Counted from the first letter of the stretch, positions 21,561-30,720 are shown. The stretch: 64,000 nt of DNA from Fulvivirga maritima (GCF_021389955.1 NZ_CP089980.1:1177501-1241500), one strand, 5' to 3'. Made by a program: numbers and translations. Notes: a model not told the origin generated them from the letters alone.

Positions 21561-21599
21561 AGACCCCGATTAATACCGGGGTCTAACTTTTTGTTAGAC
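21561..21599 (-). promoter_or_regulatory. Attenuator-like pair of competing hairpins between rplL and rpoB
   Basis: In transcript order, hairpin 1 is GUCUAAC with GUUAGAC (21599-21581, loop AAAAA). Hairpin 2 is AGACCCCG with CGGGGUCU (21584-21561), followed by UUUGCUGUUU. They share the four bases 21581-21584, so only one can form completely. Hairpin 2 has a terminator shape; hairpin 1 would act as an anti-terminator. The site is 24 bases past the rplL stop and about 100 bases before rpoB. Confidence 0.7.
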
Positions 21600-21622
21600 G
21601 ACCTATTGTATGTCGCCAAGGC

Positions 21623-22003
21623 TTATTTCAACTCAACCTCAGCCCCAGCTTCTTCAAGCTGCTTTTTAAGACCTTCAGCTTCGTCCTTAGACACGCCTTC
21701 TTTGATAGCTTTAGGAGCGCTATCTACGATTTCTTTAGCTTCTTTAAGACCTAATCCAGTTAATTCCTTCACCAATTTCACGATAGCTAATTTAGCTCCA
21801 CCTGGTGATTTAAGGATTACATCAAATTCAGTTTGCTCAGCTCCAGCATCGCCACCTTCACCGCCAGCAGGTGCAGCAACTGCAACAGCTGCAGCAGCAG
21901 CAGGTTCGATACCATGCTCTTCTTTAAGGTACTCTGCTAGTTCATTAACTTCTTTTACTGTAAGTTCAACTAGTTGATCTCCAAGTGCTTTAACGTCTGC
22001 CAT
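21623..22003 (-). CDS. rplL: 50S ribosomal protein L7/L12
   Basis: This 126-residue stalk protein recruits translation factors to the ribosome. It has the N-terminal dimerisation helix ([18 protein letters not shown]), an alanine/glycine-rich hinge at about 35-56 and the C-terminal globular domain with [27 protein letters not shown] in parts. It follows rplJ by 37 bases. Strong expression relative to rpoB would be expected from the hairpins just downstream. Confidence 0.98.
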   Translation of the reverse strand: MADVKALGDQLVELTVKEVNELAEYLKEEHGIEPAAAAAVAVAAPAGGEGGDAGAEQTEFDVILKSPGGAKLAIVKLVKELTGLGLKEAKEIVDSAPKAIKEGVSKDEAEGLKKQLEEAGAEVELK

Positions 22004-22040
22004 TTTATTCTTATTTAGTCAATTATTCTTTTTAATTTAA

Positions 22041-22571
22041 TTAATTTTCTCGCTCAGATAATGTTTTTACTAAACCTCCAAGTATATTCTTTCCACTTTG
22101 AAGCGCAGAAACAACATTCTTAGCAGGAGATTGAAGTAAACCAATAACCTCGCCGATGAGCTCTTGCTTAGATTTAAGCTCGCTCAAAGTTTTAAGATTT
22201 TCTTCACCGAAGAAGAAATCTCTATCTACGGAAGCAGCCTTTAACGAAGGTTTTGCAACACCTTGTTTTTTTCTATATTCAGTAAGTACTTTACCTGGCA
22301 AATTTGCCACCTCTTCTGAAAACAAAATCCCAGAGAATCCCTTCAGGCTTTCATTCAAACCTTCGAAGTCACCTTCTATGTTTTCTAAAGCTTTCTTGAT
22401 CAAAGAATTTTTGTATACTCCGTACTCCACTCCTTTATCGAAACAAATGCGTCTGAAAGCGTTTACCTGAGCAACAGATAGACCTGATGCATCAGTGATA
22501 TAGAAGTGAGGGTTCTTATTGAACTTTTCAGTAAGAGAATCTATAATTTCTGATTTTTCTTGCCTTGTCAT
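22041..22571 (-). CDS. rplJ: 50S ribosomal protein L10
   Basis: This 176-residue protein anchors L7/L12 dimers to 23S rRNA through its C-terminal helix. The N-terminal [17 protein letters not shown] and the [15 protein letters not shown] segment fit the family. Its ATG overlaps the rplA stop (ATGA), so translation is coupled. In many bacteria L10 binds its own leader to control rplJL; I could not confirm such a leader here because the gene has no upstream gap. Confidence 0.97.
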   Translation of the reverse strand: MTRQEKSEIIDSLTEKFNKNPHFYITDASGLSVAQVNAFRRICFDKGVEYGVYKNSLIKKALENIEGDFEGLNESLKGFSGILFSEEVANLPGKVLTEYRKKQGVAKPSLKAASVDRDFFFGEENLKTLSELKSKQELIGEVIGLLQSPAKNVVSALQSGKNILGGLVKTLSEREN

Positions 22572-23272
22572 GATTTTAATCCTGAAATTGATTGTTTGTC
22601 AATAGTTATCGAAGGACTCATCGTAGAAGAAATGTTAATTGTTCTAAAATAAGTTCCTTTTGCAGAAGCAGGCTTTAACTTGGCAACTGTTTGTAACATC
22701 TCCTGAATATTTTCAGTGATCTTCTCAGGTGAGAAAGATGTTTTACCAACACTTACGTGGATAATTCCAAACTTATCAACTTTGAAATCAATCTTACCAG
22801 CTTTTATATCCTGAACAGCTTTACCCACTTCTAAAGTTACAGTACCTGATTTAGGGTTAGGCATTAAACCTCTTGGACCTAAAACACGACCTAATCTACC
22901 CACTTTAGCCATTACGGTAGGCATGGTAATGATAACATCCACATCAGTCCATCCACCTTCAATTTTCTTGATATAATCATCAAGTCCTACGTAATCTGCG
23001 CCAGCGTCTTTTGCTTCTTGCTCTTTATCAGGAGTACATAAAACAAGAACGCTTAAATCTTTACCAGTACCATGAGGCAATGTAACAACCCCACGCACCA
23101 TTTGATCAGCTTTTTTAGGATCTACACCTAAACGGATATCTAGATCTACTGAAGAATCAAATTTAGTGTAAGAAATTTCTTTCACCAGATTTGAAGCCTC
23201 ATCTAAAGCATATTCTTTAGTAGAGTCTACTTTTTCGCGAGCTGCTTTCTGATTTTTTGTCAGTTTTGCCAT
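22568..23272 (-). CDS. rplA: 50S ribosomal protein L1
   Basis: This 234-residue L1-stalk protein binds 23S rRNA and helps release deacylated tRNA. The diagnostic segment [14 protein letters not shown] is present, as are [15 protein letters not shown] and the C-terminal [13 protein letters not shown]. It lies 12 bases after rplK and overlaps rplJ by four bases. Confidence 0.98.
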   Translation of the reverse strand: MAKLTKNQKAAREKVDSTKEYALDEASNLVKEISYTKFDSSVDLDIRLGVDPKKADQMVRGVVTLPHGTGKDLSVLVLCTPDKEQEAKDAGADYVGLDDYIKKIEGGWTDVDVIITMPTVMAKVGRLGRVLGPRGLMPNPKSGTVTLEVGKAVQDIKAGKIDFKVDKFGIIHVSVGKTSFSPEKITENIQEMLQTVAKLKPASAKGTYFRTINISSTMSPSITIDKQSISGLKS

Positions 23273-23284
23273 TGTGCTTTTATT

Positions 23285-23725
23285 TTAACTCCAAGGAGCT
23301 GTTCCAGTTACTTTTATTCCCATACTTCTAGCCGTTCCTGCTACCATTCTCATAGCTGACTCAACCTCAAAAGCATTCAAATCAGGCATTTTAGTTTCGG
23401 CAATAGTTTGCACTTGTTCCCAAGTTACACTACCGATCTTAGTCCTGTTTGACTCGGCTGATCCTTTTTTCTTTTTGGCAGCTTCTAAAAGCAATACTGC
23501 CGCAGGAGGGGTTTTTACTACGAAGTCGAATGACTTATCGCTATAGATCGTTACCAAAACAGGTAACACCTGTCCTTGTTTTTCTTGTGTTCTAGCATTA
23601 AACTGCTTGCAGAAGTCCATGATATTGAGACCCTTAGAACCTAATGCAGGACCAACTGGAGGTGATGGGTTAGCCTGGCCACCTCTTATCTGCAATTTCA
23701 AGTATCCACTAATTTCCTTAGCCAT
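23285..23725 (-). CDS. rplK: 50S ribosomal protein L11
   Basis: This 146-residue protein of the GTPase-associated centre has the proline pair [21 protein letters not shown] that contacts 23S rRNA and thiopeptides. The C-terminal RNA-binding domain ends [12 protein letters not shown]. The gene follows nusG by 4 bases. Confidence 0.98.
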   Translation of the reverse strand: MAKEISGYLKLQIRGGQANPSPPVGPALGSKGLNIMDFCKQFNARTQEKQGQVLPVLVTIYSDKSFDFVVKTPPAAVLLLEAAKKKKGSAESNRTKIGSVTWEQVQTIAETKMPDLNAFEVESAMRMVAGTARSMGIKVTGTAPWS

Positions 23726-23729
23726 TATC

Positions 23730-24287
23730 TTAATCTAATTTTTCTACTTGCATATAGTTCAATTCAACAGGTGTGTTCCTGCCAAATATTTTTACCATTA
23801 CATTAAGTTTCCTTCTTTCTTCAAAAACCTCTTCAACAGTACCTGTAAAACCACTGAATGGACCATCCATTACTTTTACAGATTCGCCGACTATGTATGG
23901 TGTTTCTAATTTCTCCTCAAACTCGTCAATCTCATCTACCTTACCTAAGATCCTATTCACTTCTGATTGACGCAAGGGAACAGGGTCTTTAGAAGATCCT
24001 GTACCGTTATTTCCCAAAAATCCAATCACTCCAGGCACACTAGTTACCAAGTGATTAGCTTCTCCATTACTTAAATCTGCAGATACGAGAACATATCCAG
24101 GGAAGAAATTTCTTTCTCTTACCCTTTTCTTACCATTCCTCATTTCATAAACCTTCTCTGAAGGGATTAATACTTGAGGAACGAAATCAGTTAATTTCTC
24201 ACGCTCTACTTCAGTTTCAAGATAAGCTTTAACTTTCTTTTCTTGACCACTTACAACTCTAACCACATACCATTTAAGATCACTCAT
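23730..24287 (-). CDS. nusG: Transcription antitermination factor NusG
   Basis: This 185-residue factor binds the RNA polymerase clamp through its NGN domain (about 4-115: [16 protein letters not shown], then FFPGYVLV) and couples to S10 or Rho through its C-terminal KOW domain (about 130-185: [18 protein letters not shown]). It sits 12 bases after secE, the usual order secE-nusG-rplK. Confidence 0.97.
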   Translation of the reverse strand: MSDLKWYVVRVVSGQEKKVKAYLETEVEREKLTDFVPQVLIPSEKVYEMRNGKKRVRERNFFPGYVLVSADLSNGEANHLVTSVPGVIGFLGNNGTGSSKDPVPLRQSEVNRILGKVDEIDEFEEKLETPYIVGESVKVMDGPFSGFTGTVEEVFEERRKLNVMVKIFGRNTPVELNYMQVEKLD

Positions 24288-24299
24288 TATCTAGTCTGA

Positions 24300-24491
24300 T
24301 TAAAATTGGTCGTAAAAAAAGTCCATTCCGGTTTGGAAAACGTAATCCATTAAGCCTATCAATAACGCAAAGATAAAAGATGCTACAAGTACTAATATAG
24401 AACTATTTTGTAGTTCACTATACTTAGGCCATGTAACCTTGTTTTTCATTTCGTCATACGACTCAAGAATAAAAGATTTTAACTTTTGCAT
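24300..24491 (-). CDS. secE: Preprotein translocase subunit SecE
   Basis: This short 63-residue single-span SecE is a clamp of the SecYEG channel. The amphipathic segment ESYDEMKNKVTWPKYSELQ is the conserved family motif, followed by one membrane helix (about 31-52). The length is normal for the one-span type found in most bacteria other than enterobacteria. It is transcribed behind tRNA-Trp. Confidence 0.95.
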   Translation of the reverse strand: MQKLKSFILESYDEMKNKVTWPKYSELQNSSILVLVASFIFALLIGLMDYVFQTGMDFFYDQF

Positions 24492-24514
24492 CTGGCTTAC
24501 TTTTTAATGTTTTG

Positions 24515-24587
24515 CACGGGTGGAGAGACTCGAACTCCCAGCCAATGGTTTTGGAGACCACTACTCTACCAATTGAGCTACACCCGT
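24515..24587 (-). tRNA. tRNA-Trp (CCA anticodon)
   Basis: A complete 73-base cloverleaf. The acceptor arms ACGGGTG and CACCCGT pair, the anticodon loop reads CTCCAAA giving CCA, and the T loop is TTCGAGT. The terminal CCA is not encoded. It lies 23 bases upstream of secE, a common tRNA-Trp/secE linkage. Confidence 0.97.
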
Positions 24588-24672
24588 TTATTTCTTTACT
24601 TTTACCTCATTTTGGGCTTTAGTACTTCAGTCTAAAACTCGACTCTTCGTAATCCGACCTCAAAATGGTTTG

Positions 24673-24703
24673 CAAAGGTAATAGAAAATTTAAGAAAATA
24701 AAA
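24673..24703 (-). promoter_or_regulatory. Promoter of tRNA-Trp, secE, nusG and the ribosomal/rpo genes
   Basis: The -7 box TACCTTTG (24673-24680) is identical to that of rpsL. A TTTT stands at the -33 spacing (24700-24703, 19 bases away) and overlaps the end of the tuf terminator stem and its T tract. Confidence 0.6.
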
Positions 24704-24730
24704 GCGTTCCGATAAAAATCGAAACGCTTT
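24701..24730 (-). terminator. Terminator of tuf
   Basis: A 13-base stem with one mismatch, 24701-24713 against 24718-24730, has an AAAA loop and is followed on the minus strand by a T-rich tract. It begins 18 bases after the tuf stop. Confidence 0.88.
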
Positions 24731-24748
24731 ATGTAGAATATCTTTATA

Positions 24749-25936
24749 TTATTCTATGATTTCAGTTACCTGACCAGAACCTACTGTTCTACCACCTTCT
24801 CTGATAGCGAATCTAAGTCCTTTTTCCATAGCTACAGTGTTGATCAATTCAACAACGATAGATACGTTATCACCAGGCATAACCATTTCAACGCCTTCTG
24901 GAAGCATGATCTCACCAGTAACGTCAGTAGTTCTTAAGTAGAACTGAGGTCTGTATTTGTTAAAGAAAGGAGTGTGACGACCACCTTCTTCTTTAGAAAG
25001 AACGTAAACCTCTGCCTTGAACTTTTTATGAGGAGTTACAGAACCTGGCTTACAGATTACCATACCTCTCTTAATGTCAGTTTTTTCAATACCTCTAAGA
25101 AGAAGACCAACGTTATCACCAGCCTCACCTCTATCTAATATTTTTCTGAACATCTCAACACCAGTAACTGTAGACTTAAGTCCTTCAGCACCCATACCAA
25201 GAATATCAACAGGATCTCCAGAGTTAATAACACCTCTTTCAATTCTACCAGTAGCCACAGTACCACGACCAGTGATAGAGAATACGTCTTCAACAGGCAT
25301 TAAGAAATCCTTGTCGATAAGACGCTCAGGAAGAGGGATATAGCTATCAACTGCATCCATCAATTCTTCTACTTTAGCAACCCACTCAGCTTCTCCGTTA
25401 AGAGCACCAAGAGCTGAACCTTGGATTACAGGAATATCATCACCAGGGAAATCATAATCAGAAAGTAACTCTCTGATTTCCATTTCAACAAGTTCTAATA
25501 ACTCAGGATCATCTACTAAGTCAACTTTGTTCATGAATACCACAAGAGCAGGTACACCTACCTGACGAGAAAGCAAGATGTGCTCTCTAGTTTGAGGCAT
25601 AGGACCGTCTGTAGCAGCCACTACGATGATAGCACCGTCCATTTGGGCAGCACCAGTAACCATGTTCTTCACATAGTCAGCGTGACCAGGACAGTCAACG
25701 TGAGCATAGTGACGGTTAGCAGTAGCATACTCAATGTGTGAAGTATTAATTGTAATACCTCTTTCTTTTTCTTCAGGAGCGTTATCGATTGAAGAGAAAT
25801 CTCTGTTATCAGCAAGTCCTTTGTCTGACAATACTTTAGATATTGCCGCAGTTAAAGTAGTTTTACCGTGGTCAACGTGACCGATTGTACCAATATTCAC
25901 GTGGGGTTTTGAACGGTCAAAATTTTCTTTAGCCAT
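24749..25936 (-). CDS. tuf: Elongation factor Tu
   Basis: This 395-residue GTPase delivers aminoacyl-tRNA to the ribosome. The GTP-binding motifs are [14 protein letters not shown] (about 18-31), DCPGHADY (about 81-88) and NKVD (about 136-139), and the domain II/III segments end in VGSGQVTEI. It lies behind three tRNA genes, an arrangement kept in many bacteria. A single tuf copy is seen in the window; whether another exists elsewhere is unknown. Confidence 0.99.
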   Translation of the reverse strand: MAKENFDRSKPHVNIGTIGHVDHGKTTLTAAISKVLSDKGLADNRDFSSIDNAPEEKERGITINTSHIEYATANRHYAHVDCPGHADYVKNMVTGAAQMDGAIIVVAATDGPMPQTREHILLSRQVGVPALVVFMNKVDLVDDPELLELVEMEIRELLSDYDFPGDDIPVIQGSALGALNGEAEWVAKVEELMDAVDSYIPLPERLIDKDFLMPVEDVFSITGRGTVATGRIERGVINSGDPVDILGMGAEGLKSTVTGVEMFRKILDRGEAGDNVGLLLRGIEKTDIKRGMVICKPGSVTPHKKFKAEVYVLSKEEGGRHTPFFNKYRPQFYLRTTDVTGEIMLPEGVEMVMPGDNVSIVVELINTVAMEKGLRFAIREGGRTVGSGQVTEIIE

Positions 25937-26104
25937 ATTTGAAAATCCCTAGTTTAGTTAAAATTATATTCGTTATTTAAATTATCGCTTCTTTCTAAAT
26001 GCGTATAGAGAACCATCTTACCGTCATTATCTCTAACAAACGGAAATGATCCCTACATCATTCGACTTACTCTTACGGCTAAGAAATTAATTCTAAACCA
26101 AAAG

Positions 26105-26176
26105 AGCCAAGAAGGGGATTTGAACCCCCGACCTCTTCCTTACCAAGGAAGCGCTCTACCCCTGAGCTATCTCGGC
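26105..26176 (-). tRNA. tRNA-Thr (GGT anticodon)
   Basis: A 72-base cloverleaf. The acceptor GCCGAGA pairs with TCTTGGC (one wobble), the anticodon stem CTTCC/GGAAG encloses TTGGTAA giving GGT, and the T loop is TTCAAAT. It is nearest to tuf of the three tRNAs. Confidence 0.97.
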
Positions 26177-26286
26177 TGATTATTCTGAGCCAGGAAATAC
26201 ATTATTTTAAACAATGTCCTACCTCAAGGCAGGCTTCTTGGCCCAATGCCGAGAATTGGCAGGCACTTTACCTTGAACTCACAAAG

Positions 26287-26359
26287 AGCGGGAGACGAGG
26301 TTCGAACTCGCGACCTACAGCTTGGAAGGCTGTCGCTCTACCAACTGAGCTACTCCCGC
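26287..26359 (-). tRNA. tRNA-Gly (TCC anticodon)
   Basis: A 73-base cloverleaf. The acceptor GCGGGAG pairs with CTCCCGC, the anticodon stem ACAGC/GCTGT encloses CTTCCAA giving TCC, and the T loop is TTCGAAC. Confidence 0.97.
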
Positions 26360-26442
26360 TTGAATTCTATACAAATTTCCTGGTTTATGAGTAATTTTCA
26401 AAACTCTTCCAGGCTCTGTATTAAACATTACGTTTAAAAGAG

Positions 26443-26525
26443 TGGGGGGAGCAGGATTCGAACCTGCGTAGGCTTGCGCCAACGGATTTACAGTCCGTCC
26501 CATTTGGCCGCTCTGGTATCCCCCC
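26443..26525 (-). tRNA. tRNA-Tyr (GTA anticodon)
   Basis: An 83-base class II tRNA with a long variable arm. The acceptor GGGGGGA pairs with TCCCCCC, the anticodon stem ACGGA/TCCGT encloses CTGTAAA giving GTA, and the T loop is TTCGAAT. It is first in the tRNA-tuf transcript. Confidence 0.97.
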
Positions 26526-26596
26526 AATGCATCTTTTCATTAAAGAACTCCTTTGATTTTCGGCTGTTTTTGTGTGCCTTTTGATCAAAGAGAGTG

Positions 26597-26627
26597 CAAA
26601 ACTATGCGCTTTTTTCTTTTAATCAAA
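26597..26627 (-). promoter_or_regulatory. Promoter of tRNA-Tyr, tRNA-Gly, tRNA-Thr and tuf
   Basis: TAGTTTTG (26597-26604) and TTTG (26624-26627) are separated by 19 bases, an exact match to TTTG-N19-TAnnTTTG. The -7 box is about 70 bases before tRNA-Tyr. Confidence 0.85.
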
Positions 26628-26693
26628 CTTTCGCCTAAAAAAAAGATGATTTTTTTTCCTTTAGTCCTAAAAACGCCCTCTATTGCCATTTAA

Positions 26694-27014
26694 TCAATAA
26701 AAAAGAATTTCATTTATTACCTTATGACCAAACTCCTTTTCTAAAATTTTCATTATTTCCATTTTAGAATGGTTAAGCTGGTGCTTTAATGGTGCTGAAA
26801 GAATCTCCACGAATAGCACCTGATCTTTTACGAATATCTTACCTGTACGGTTGGCTATGGTATTACCCATAAGCTTTGTCCAGCTATCTACCAGGCGAGC
26901 TTCATCAAACCGGCCTTTTAGACGATAGGTATCTAACAGAGAATCTATTGCTTCCTTTACAGAAGATATGTCTGACTTCCTTTTATCAAATTTATCGAAA
27001 TTTCGCTTTTTCAT
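26694..27014 (-). CDS. DUF721 (DciA-like) protein
   Basis: This 106-residue soluble protein has a basic N-terminus, then VDSWTKLMGNTIANRTGKIFVKDQVLFVEILSAPLKHQLN in pieces matching the DUF721 fold, and a C-terminal helix. DUF721 includes DciA, the ancestral replicative-helicase loader, and this gene overlaps recF by four bases, which supports a role in DNA replication or repair. The protein is shorter than actinobacterial members but typical for Bacteroidota. The assignment as loader is inference. Confidence 0.82.
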   Translation of the reverse strand: MKKRNFDKFDKRKSDISSVKEAIDSLLDTYRLKGRFDEARLVDSWTKLMGNTIANRTGKIFVKDQVLFVEILSAPLKHQLNHSKMEIMKILEKEFGHKVINEILFY

Positions 27015-28111
27015 TGTATCACTGTACCTCGGTTCACTTTATAAAAGTTAGCAGAGATATTTAGTTCATTTAATATTGTTCTGGTTCTCTCTTCCCTTGC
27101 GTCTGTAATGAATATTTGACCAAAGTCATGATTTACCACTCTTTCCATAAGGTGCTGAATTCGACGGGAATCTAATTTATCAAATATATCATCTAACAAA
27201 AGAATGGGTTTGAATTTTTTCAGTTCTCTGATAATATCAAAGTGACCCATCTTTAAGGATACTAAAAATGTCTTTTGTTGCCCCTGTGATCCAAATTTTT
27301 TCAAAGGCTTGCCTTCTATTACAAATCTAAAGTCATCTCTATGCACTCCCATGGTAGTTCTTTCCAAAGCTAAGTCTTTCTTAAGAGCATTTTTGTATGA
27401 TTCTACAAAATCAGGATCAGAAGCCTCTGACCGATAGTGAATACTCACTGTTTCGTTTCCTTCTGAGAGTTTATCATAATGGTTCTGAAAAAGCTTTTCA
27501 AAATCCTCTATAAAGTGCCTCCGCCTTTTATTTATTTCTTGTGAAAGCGTAACTATATGCTCATCATAGACCTTCAACAATTCATAATCAGTACGACCGA
27601 CAGACCCGAAACGCTTCAATGCGCTATTTCTTTGTTTTAAGTATTTAGAATAGGTTATGAGGTTATCCAGGTATTCCTCATCTATTTGGCTAATGATGGC
27701 ATCGAAAAATTTCCTCCGAGCTTCACTCCCATCTCTGATAATATCAGTGTCATTTGGTGCGATAAGTACTACGGGCAGTTTACCCACATGTTCGCTCAAG
27801 CGAGAATATTCCTTCTTATTTACTTTAAAGGTTTTTCCTTTTCCCTCTTGATAAGAACATAGTACAGGAAGTAACTTTTCGGAAAGCATAAAATCTCCTC
27901 TAATGGAGAAAAAATCTTCGCCAAATTTTACATTTTGACTATCAATAGTATTAAATGCACTCCTAGTCATAGACAAATAATGAATGGCATCTAGCAGGTT
28001 AGTTTTACCACTTCCGTTCTCTCCTACCAAACAATTCACTTCGTTTGAAAAAGTGAGTGCTACTTCTTCGTAGTTCTTAAAACCAAACAAACTCAATTTT
28101 TCAATGTGCAT
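27011..28111 (-). CDS. recF: DNA replication/repair protein RecF
   Basis: This 366-residue SMC-like ATPase helps load RecA at single-strand gaps together with RecO and RecR. Walker A is GENGSGKTN (30-38), the ABC-type signature lies around KKFGSQGQQKT, and Walker B is PILLLDDIFDKLDSRR (about 306-321). It is full length. It forms an overlapping pair with the DUF721 gene and diverges from pdhA 54 bases away. Confidence 0.96.
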   Translation of the reverse strand: MHIEKLSLFGFKNYEEVALTFSNEVNCLVGENGSGKTNLLDAIHYLSMTRSAFNTIDSQNVKFGEDFFSIRGDFMLSEKLLPVLCSYQEGKGKTFKVNKKEYSRLSEHVGKLPVVLIAPNDTDIIRDGSEARRKFFDAIISQIDEEYLDNLITYSKYLKQRNSALKRFGSVGRTDYELLKVYDEHIVTLSQEINKRRRHFIEDFEKLFQNHYDKLSEGNETVSIHYRSEASDPDFVESYKNALKKDLALERTTMGVHRDDFRFVIEGKPLKKFGSQGQQKTFLVSLKMGHFDIIRELKKFKPILLLDDIFDKLDSRRIQHLMERVVNHDFGQIFITDAREERTRTILNELNISANFYKVNRGTVIQ

Positions 28112-28165
28112 TAACTTTTTTTACTTATTTTCGCAATCCAAATTATTGGATTCAAAATTACTATT

Positions 28166-29200
28166 ATGGCAACTACAACAAAAGGAAAGTCAAAATCTAA
28201 ATCCTCAGCCAAATCCAAATTCAATAAGGAAACCTACATGCACTGGTTCGAGAGCATGTTGTTCTTAAGAAAGTTTGAGGAGAAAGCAGGCCAGTTATAT
28301 GGTCAACAAAAAATCAAAGGATTTTGTCACCTGTATATAGGACAAGAGGCTTGTGTAGCAGGCTCTATTTCAGCATTAGAAAGAGGTGATAAACACATAA
28401 CTGCTTATAGGGATCACGCGCACCCTATTGCATTAGGATCAGACCCTAAGAAAATTATGGCTGAGCTTTTTGCTAAGGAAACGGGTATTTCTAAAGGTAA
28501 AGGTGGCTCTATGCACATGTTTGATAAGGAAAACAATTTCTTTGGAGGACATGGTATAGTAGGTGGACAGGTGCCTTTAGGAGCAGGAATTGCTTTTTCA
28601 GAAAAGTATAACAAAACAGGCAAATTATGTATGTGCTACATGGGAGATGGTGCCGTAAGACAAGGTGCATTTCATGAAGCGCTTAACTTAGCTATGACCT
28701 GGAAGCTTCCTGTAATCTTTGTTATAGAGAACAACGGGTATGCTATGGGTACTTCTGTAAAAAGAACTTCTAACGTAACTGAGCTATATACTTTAGGTGA
28801 AGCTTATGATATGCCTTCTGAGCCAGTAGATGGTATGTCTGTAGAAGCTGTTTATGAAGCAGTAGAAAGCGCAGCCGAAAGAGCTAGAAACGGAGAAGGA
28901 CCTACTTTATTAGAATTCAGAACTTACAGATACAAAGGACACTCAATGTCTGACCCTGCTAAGTATAGAACTAAAGAGGAATTAGAAGAGTATAAAGGAA
29001 AAGATCCTATAGAGCAAGTGAGAAAAACCATACTGGATAATAAATATGCCAGCGAGGATGAAATCTCAGCTATAGAAAAGAAAGTAAAAGATGAAGTAGC
29101 AGAATGTGTGAAATTTGCTGATGAGTCTGACTACCCTAAACAGGAAGAAGCTTTCAGAGATGTTTATGCTCAAGAAGATTATCCTTTCGTAACTGACTAA
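28166..29200 (+). CDS. pdhA: Pyruvate dehydrogenase E1 component, alpha subunit
   Basis: This 344-residue thiamine-diphosphate enzyme subunit decarboxylates pyruvate and feeds acetyl groups to the E2 lipoyl domain. The TPP motif runs from GDGAVRQGAFHEALN to IENNGYAMGTS, and the phosphorylation-loop-like YRYKGHSMSDPAKYR is conserved. A Lys/Ser-rich N-terminal tail of about 22 residues precedes the catalytic fold. The beta subunit and E2 genes are not adjacent; a terminator follows directly, so alpha is expressed on its own. Confidence 0.95.
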   Translation: MATTTKGKSKSKSSAKSKFNKETYMHWFESMLFLRKFEEKAGQLYGQQKIKGFCHLYIGQEACVAGSISALERGDKHITAYRDHAHPIALGSDPKKIMAELFAKETGISKGKGGSMHMFDKENNFFGGHGIVGGQVPLGAGIAFSEKYNKTGKLCMCYMGDGAVRQGAFHEALNLAMTWKLPVIFVIENNGYAMGTSVKRTSNVTELYTLGEAYDMPSEPVDGMSVEAVYEAVESAAERARNGEGPTLLEFRTYRYKGHSMSDPAKYRTKEELEEYKGKDPIEQVRKTILDNKYASEDEISAIEKKVKDEVAECVKFADESDYPKQEEAFRDVYAQEDYPFVTD

Positions 29201-29220
29201 GGAAACAATACTTATAAAAG

Positions 29221-29252
29221 AAGAAACAGGATTTTTTAAATTCCTGTTTCTT
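29221..29252 (+). terminator. Terminator of pdhA
   Basis: AAGAAACAGGA (29221-29231) pairs perfectly with TCCTGTTTCTT (29242-29252) over 11 bases, with a T-rich loop and 20 bases after the pdhA stop. The downstream T tract is short, so termination may be partial. Confidence 0.7.
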
Positions 29253-29299
29253 ATGTTTAAAGTTATTACTAGCTTTGCAGCCTTTAAATTTTTTCGCAA

Positions 29300-29998
29300 A
29301 TGGCAGACAAAAAGAAAAATAATACTACCGAACATCACAATGAGCTATTAGAAAATCCTGAAGCTCTTGCAGATCAGTTAACCAAAACTGAAGAATTCCT
29401 AGAAAGGAATAAAACCATTGTGCTCGCTATACTAGCCATTTTTGTGGTAGGGGTAGCAGGATATTTCGGTTTTAAGTATTATAAAAGCTCTCAAAATGAT
29501 AAAGCACAAAATGAAATGTTTCAGGCTGTGTACTATTTTGAAAGCGACAGTTTAGATTTAGCTCTAAATGGCGATGGTAATCGTTTAGGCTTTTTAGACA
29601 TAATTGATGAGTATAGCATTACCAACGCGGCTAATCTGTCTCATTACTATGTAGGAGCAGCTTACCTTAAACAAGGTAAATTTGACGATGCTATTTCTCA
29701 TTTAAAAGAGTTTAGTGCCGATGATCTTCTCATACAGGCACGTGCTTATAGCTTAATAGGAGATGCTTACATGGAAAAAGGAGAATTTGATAGTGCTGCC
29801 AGCTATTTCCAAAAAGCCGCTGACTATAAGCCTAATAAGTACTTTACTCCAGAATATTTAATGAAAGCAGCTTTAGCTTACGAAAAACTGAACCAAGTTG
29901 ACGATGCTAAAGAATCTTATAACAAGATCATTGATAAATACTGGGACTCTAACTTAGTACAAACTGCTAAGAAATATAAGGCAAGACTTGGTGCATAA
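29300..29998 (+). CDS. Membrane-anchored tetratricopeptide (YfgM-like) protein
   Basis: This 232-residue protein has a charged cytoplasmic N-terminus, one membrane helix at about 39-58 (TIVLAILAIFVVGVAGYFGF), and a periplasmic part with tetratricopeptide-like repeats (for example YYVGAAYLKQGKFDDAISHLKE, then YSLIGDAYMEKGEFDSAASYF). The layout resembles YfgM, a SecYEG-associated periplasmic chaperone partner, but sequence alone does not prove that role. It precedes ribH and has its own terminator. Confidence 0.8.
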   Translation: MADKKKNNTTEHHNELLENPEALADQLTKTEEFLERNKTIVLAILAIFVVGVAGYFGFKYYKSSQNDKAQNEMFQAVYYFESDSLDLALNGDGNRLGFLDIIDEYSITNAANLSHYYVGAAYLKQGKFDDAISHLKEFSADDLLIQARAYSLIGDAYMEKGEFDSAASYFQKAADYKPNKYFTPEYLMKAALAYEKLNQVDDAKESYNKIIDKYWDSNLVQTAKKYKARLGA

Positions 29999-30031
29999 CA
30001 CACCAGAAAAGCAATAGCTTAAAAGAAATTG

Positions 30032-30066
30032 AAAGGGATAAGGTATAAAATCTTTATCCCTTTTTT
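30032..30066 (+). terminator. Terminator after the TPR gene
   Basis: AAAGGGATAA (30032-30041) pairs with TTATCCCTTT (30054-30063), followed by TTT and an AT-rich tract. It lies 34 bases past the stop. Confidence 0.88.
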
Positions 30067-30092
30067 ATTTTTGAATAAAATTAAAAATACAC

Positions 30093-30569
30093 ATGGCTTC
30101 ATCTCAAAAGAACTTAAGTGATTACAGTTCGAAGAATATTCAAGATATCAGTAATAAGAAATTTGCGATAGTAGTTTCTGAATGGAATGACGAGGTAACA
30201 GAAGCTCTTTATTCCGGAGCCTATGAGACCTTAATAACAAATGGTGCTGATAGAAATAATATCATCAGAAAAAATGTACCTGGCAGCTTTGAGTTAACCC
30301 TTGGAGCTCACTGGATGGCTGCAGAAGATGATATTGATGCAGTAATATGCCTCGGGTGCGTTATTCAGGGTGAAACAAGGCACTTTGACTTTATATGTGA
30401 TGCTGTAGCTCACGGTATTACTAATGTCAATCTTAAATTTGCCAAGCCTGTAATATTCGGAGTACTCACTACCGATAATCAAAAACAAGCCTTAGATAGA
30501 GCTGGAGGTAAGCATGGGAACAAAGGTGATGAAGCAGCCATCACTGCCATAAAGATGCTAGGATTTTAA
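30093..30569 (+). CDS. ribH: 6,7-dimethyl-8-ribityllumazine synthase
   Basis: This 158-residue enzyme condenses 5-amino-6-ribitylaminouracil with dihydroxybutanone phosphate, the penultimate step of riboflavin synthesis. The motifs VPGSFELTLGAHWMA and GCVIQGETRHFDFICDAVAHG mark substrate and phosphate binding, and the catalytic His lies in RHFDF. The start ATG follows the preceding terminator by 26 bases. No other riboflavin gene is nearby. Confidence 0.97.
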   Translation: MASSQKNLSDYSSKNIQDISNKKFAIVVSEWNDEVTEALYSGAYETLITNGADRNNIIRKNVPGSFELTLGAHWMAAEDDIDAVICLGCVIQGETRHFDFICDAVAHGITNVNLKFAKPVIFGVLTTDNQKQALDRAGGKHGNKGDEAAITAIKMLGF

Positions 30570-30572
30570 AAC

Positions 30573-30708
30573 AAAAAGGCTGTCTAAGAAATAAGATTTA
30601 AGTGAGACAGAGGTACTCGAAATCCTCATTATAATGAATAATAGAACATTTCGAGTACTTCAATGTGAAATCTACTAATCTATTTACTACTTTTTAGACA
30701 GCTCCTTT
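30573..30708 (-). repeat. MITE/REP-like palindromic element A at the 3' end of the TonB-dependent receptor gene
   Basis: The outer arms GCTGTCTAA (30579-30587) and TTAGACAGC (30694-30702) enclose an inner perfect stem of 11 bases (30613-30623 with 30648-30658, containing TACTCGAA). Read on the minus strand, the first 19 bases match element B at 34001-34132 in 16 positions. It lies 13 bases past the receptor stop, between convergent genes, and probably also terminates transcription. Confidence 0.65.
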
Positions 30709-30720
30709 CTTCTCTATTTA

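Noticed and set aside
21525-21977. Open frame of 150 codons on the plus strand
   Set aside because: It is the complement of the alanine-rich rplL gene and the attenuator; no family features.
26246-26527. Short open frames across the tRNA cluster on both strands
   Set aside because: They run through tRNA-Gly and tRNA-Tyr, which explain the sequence.
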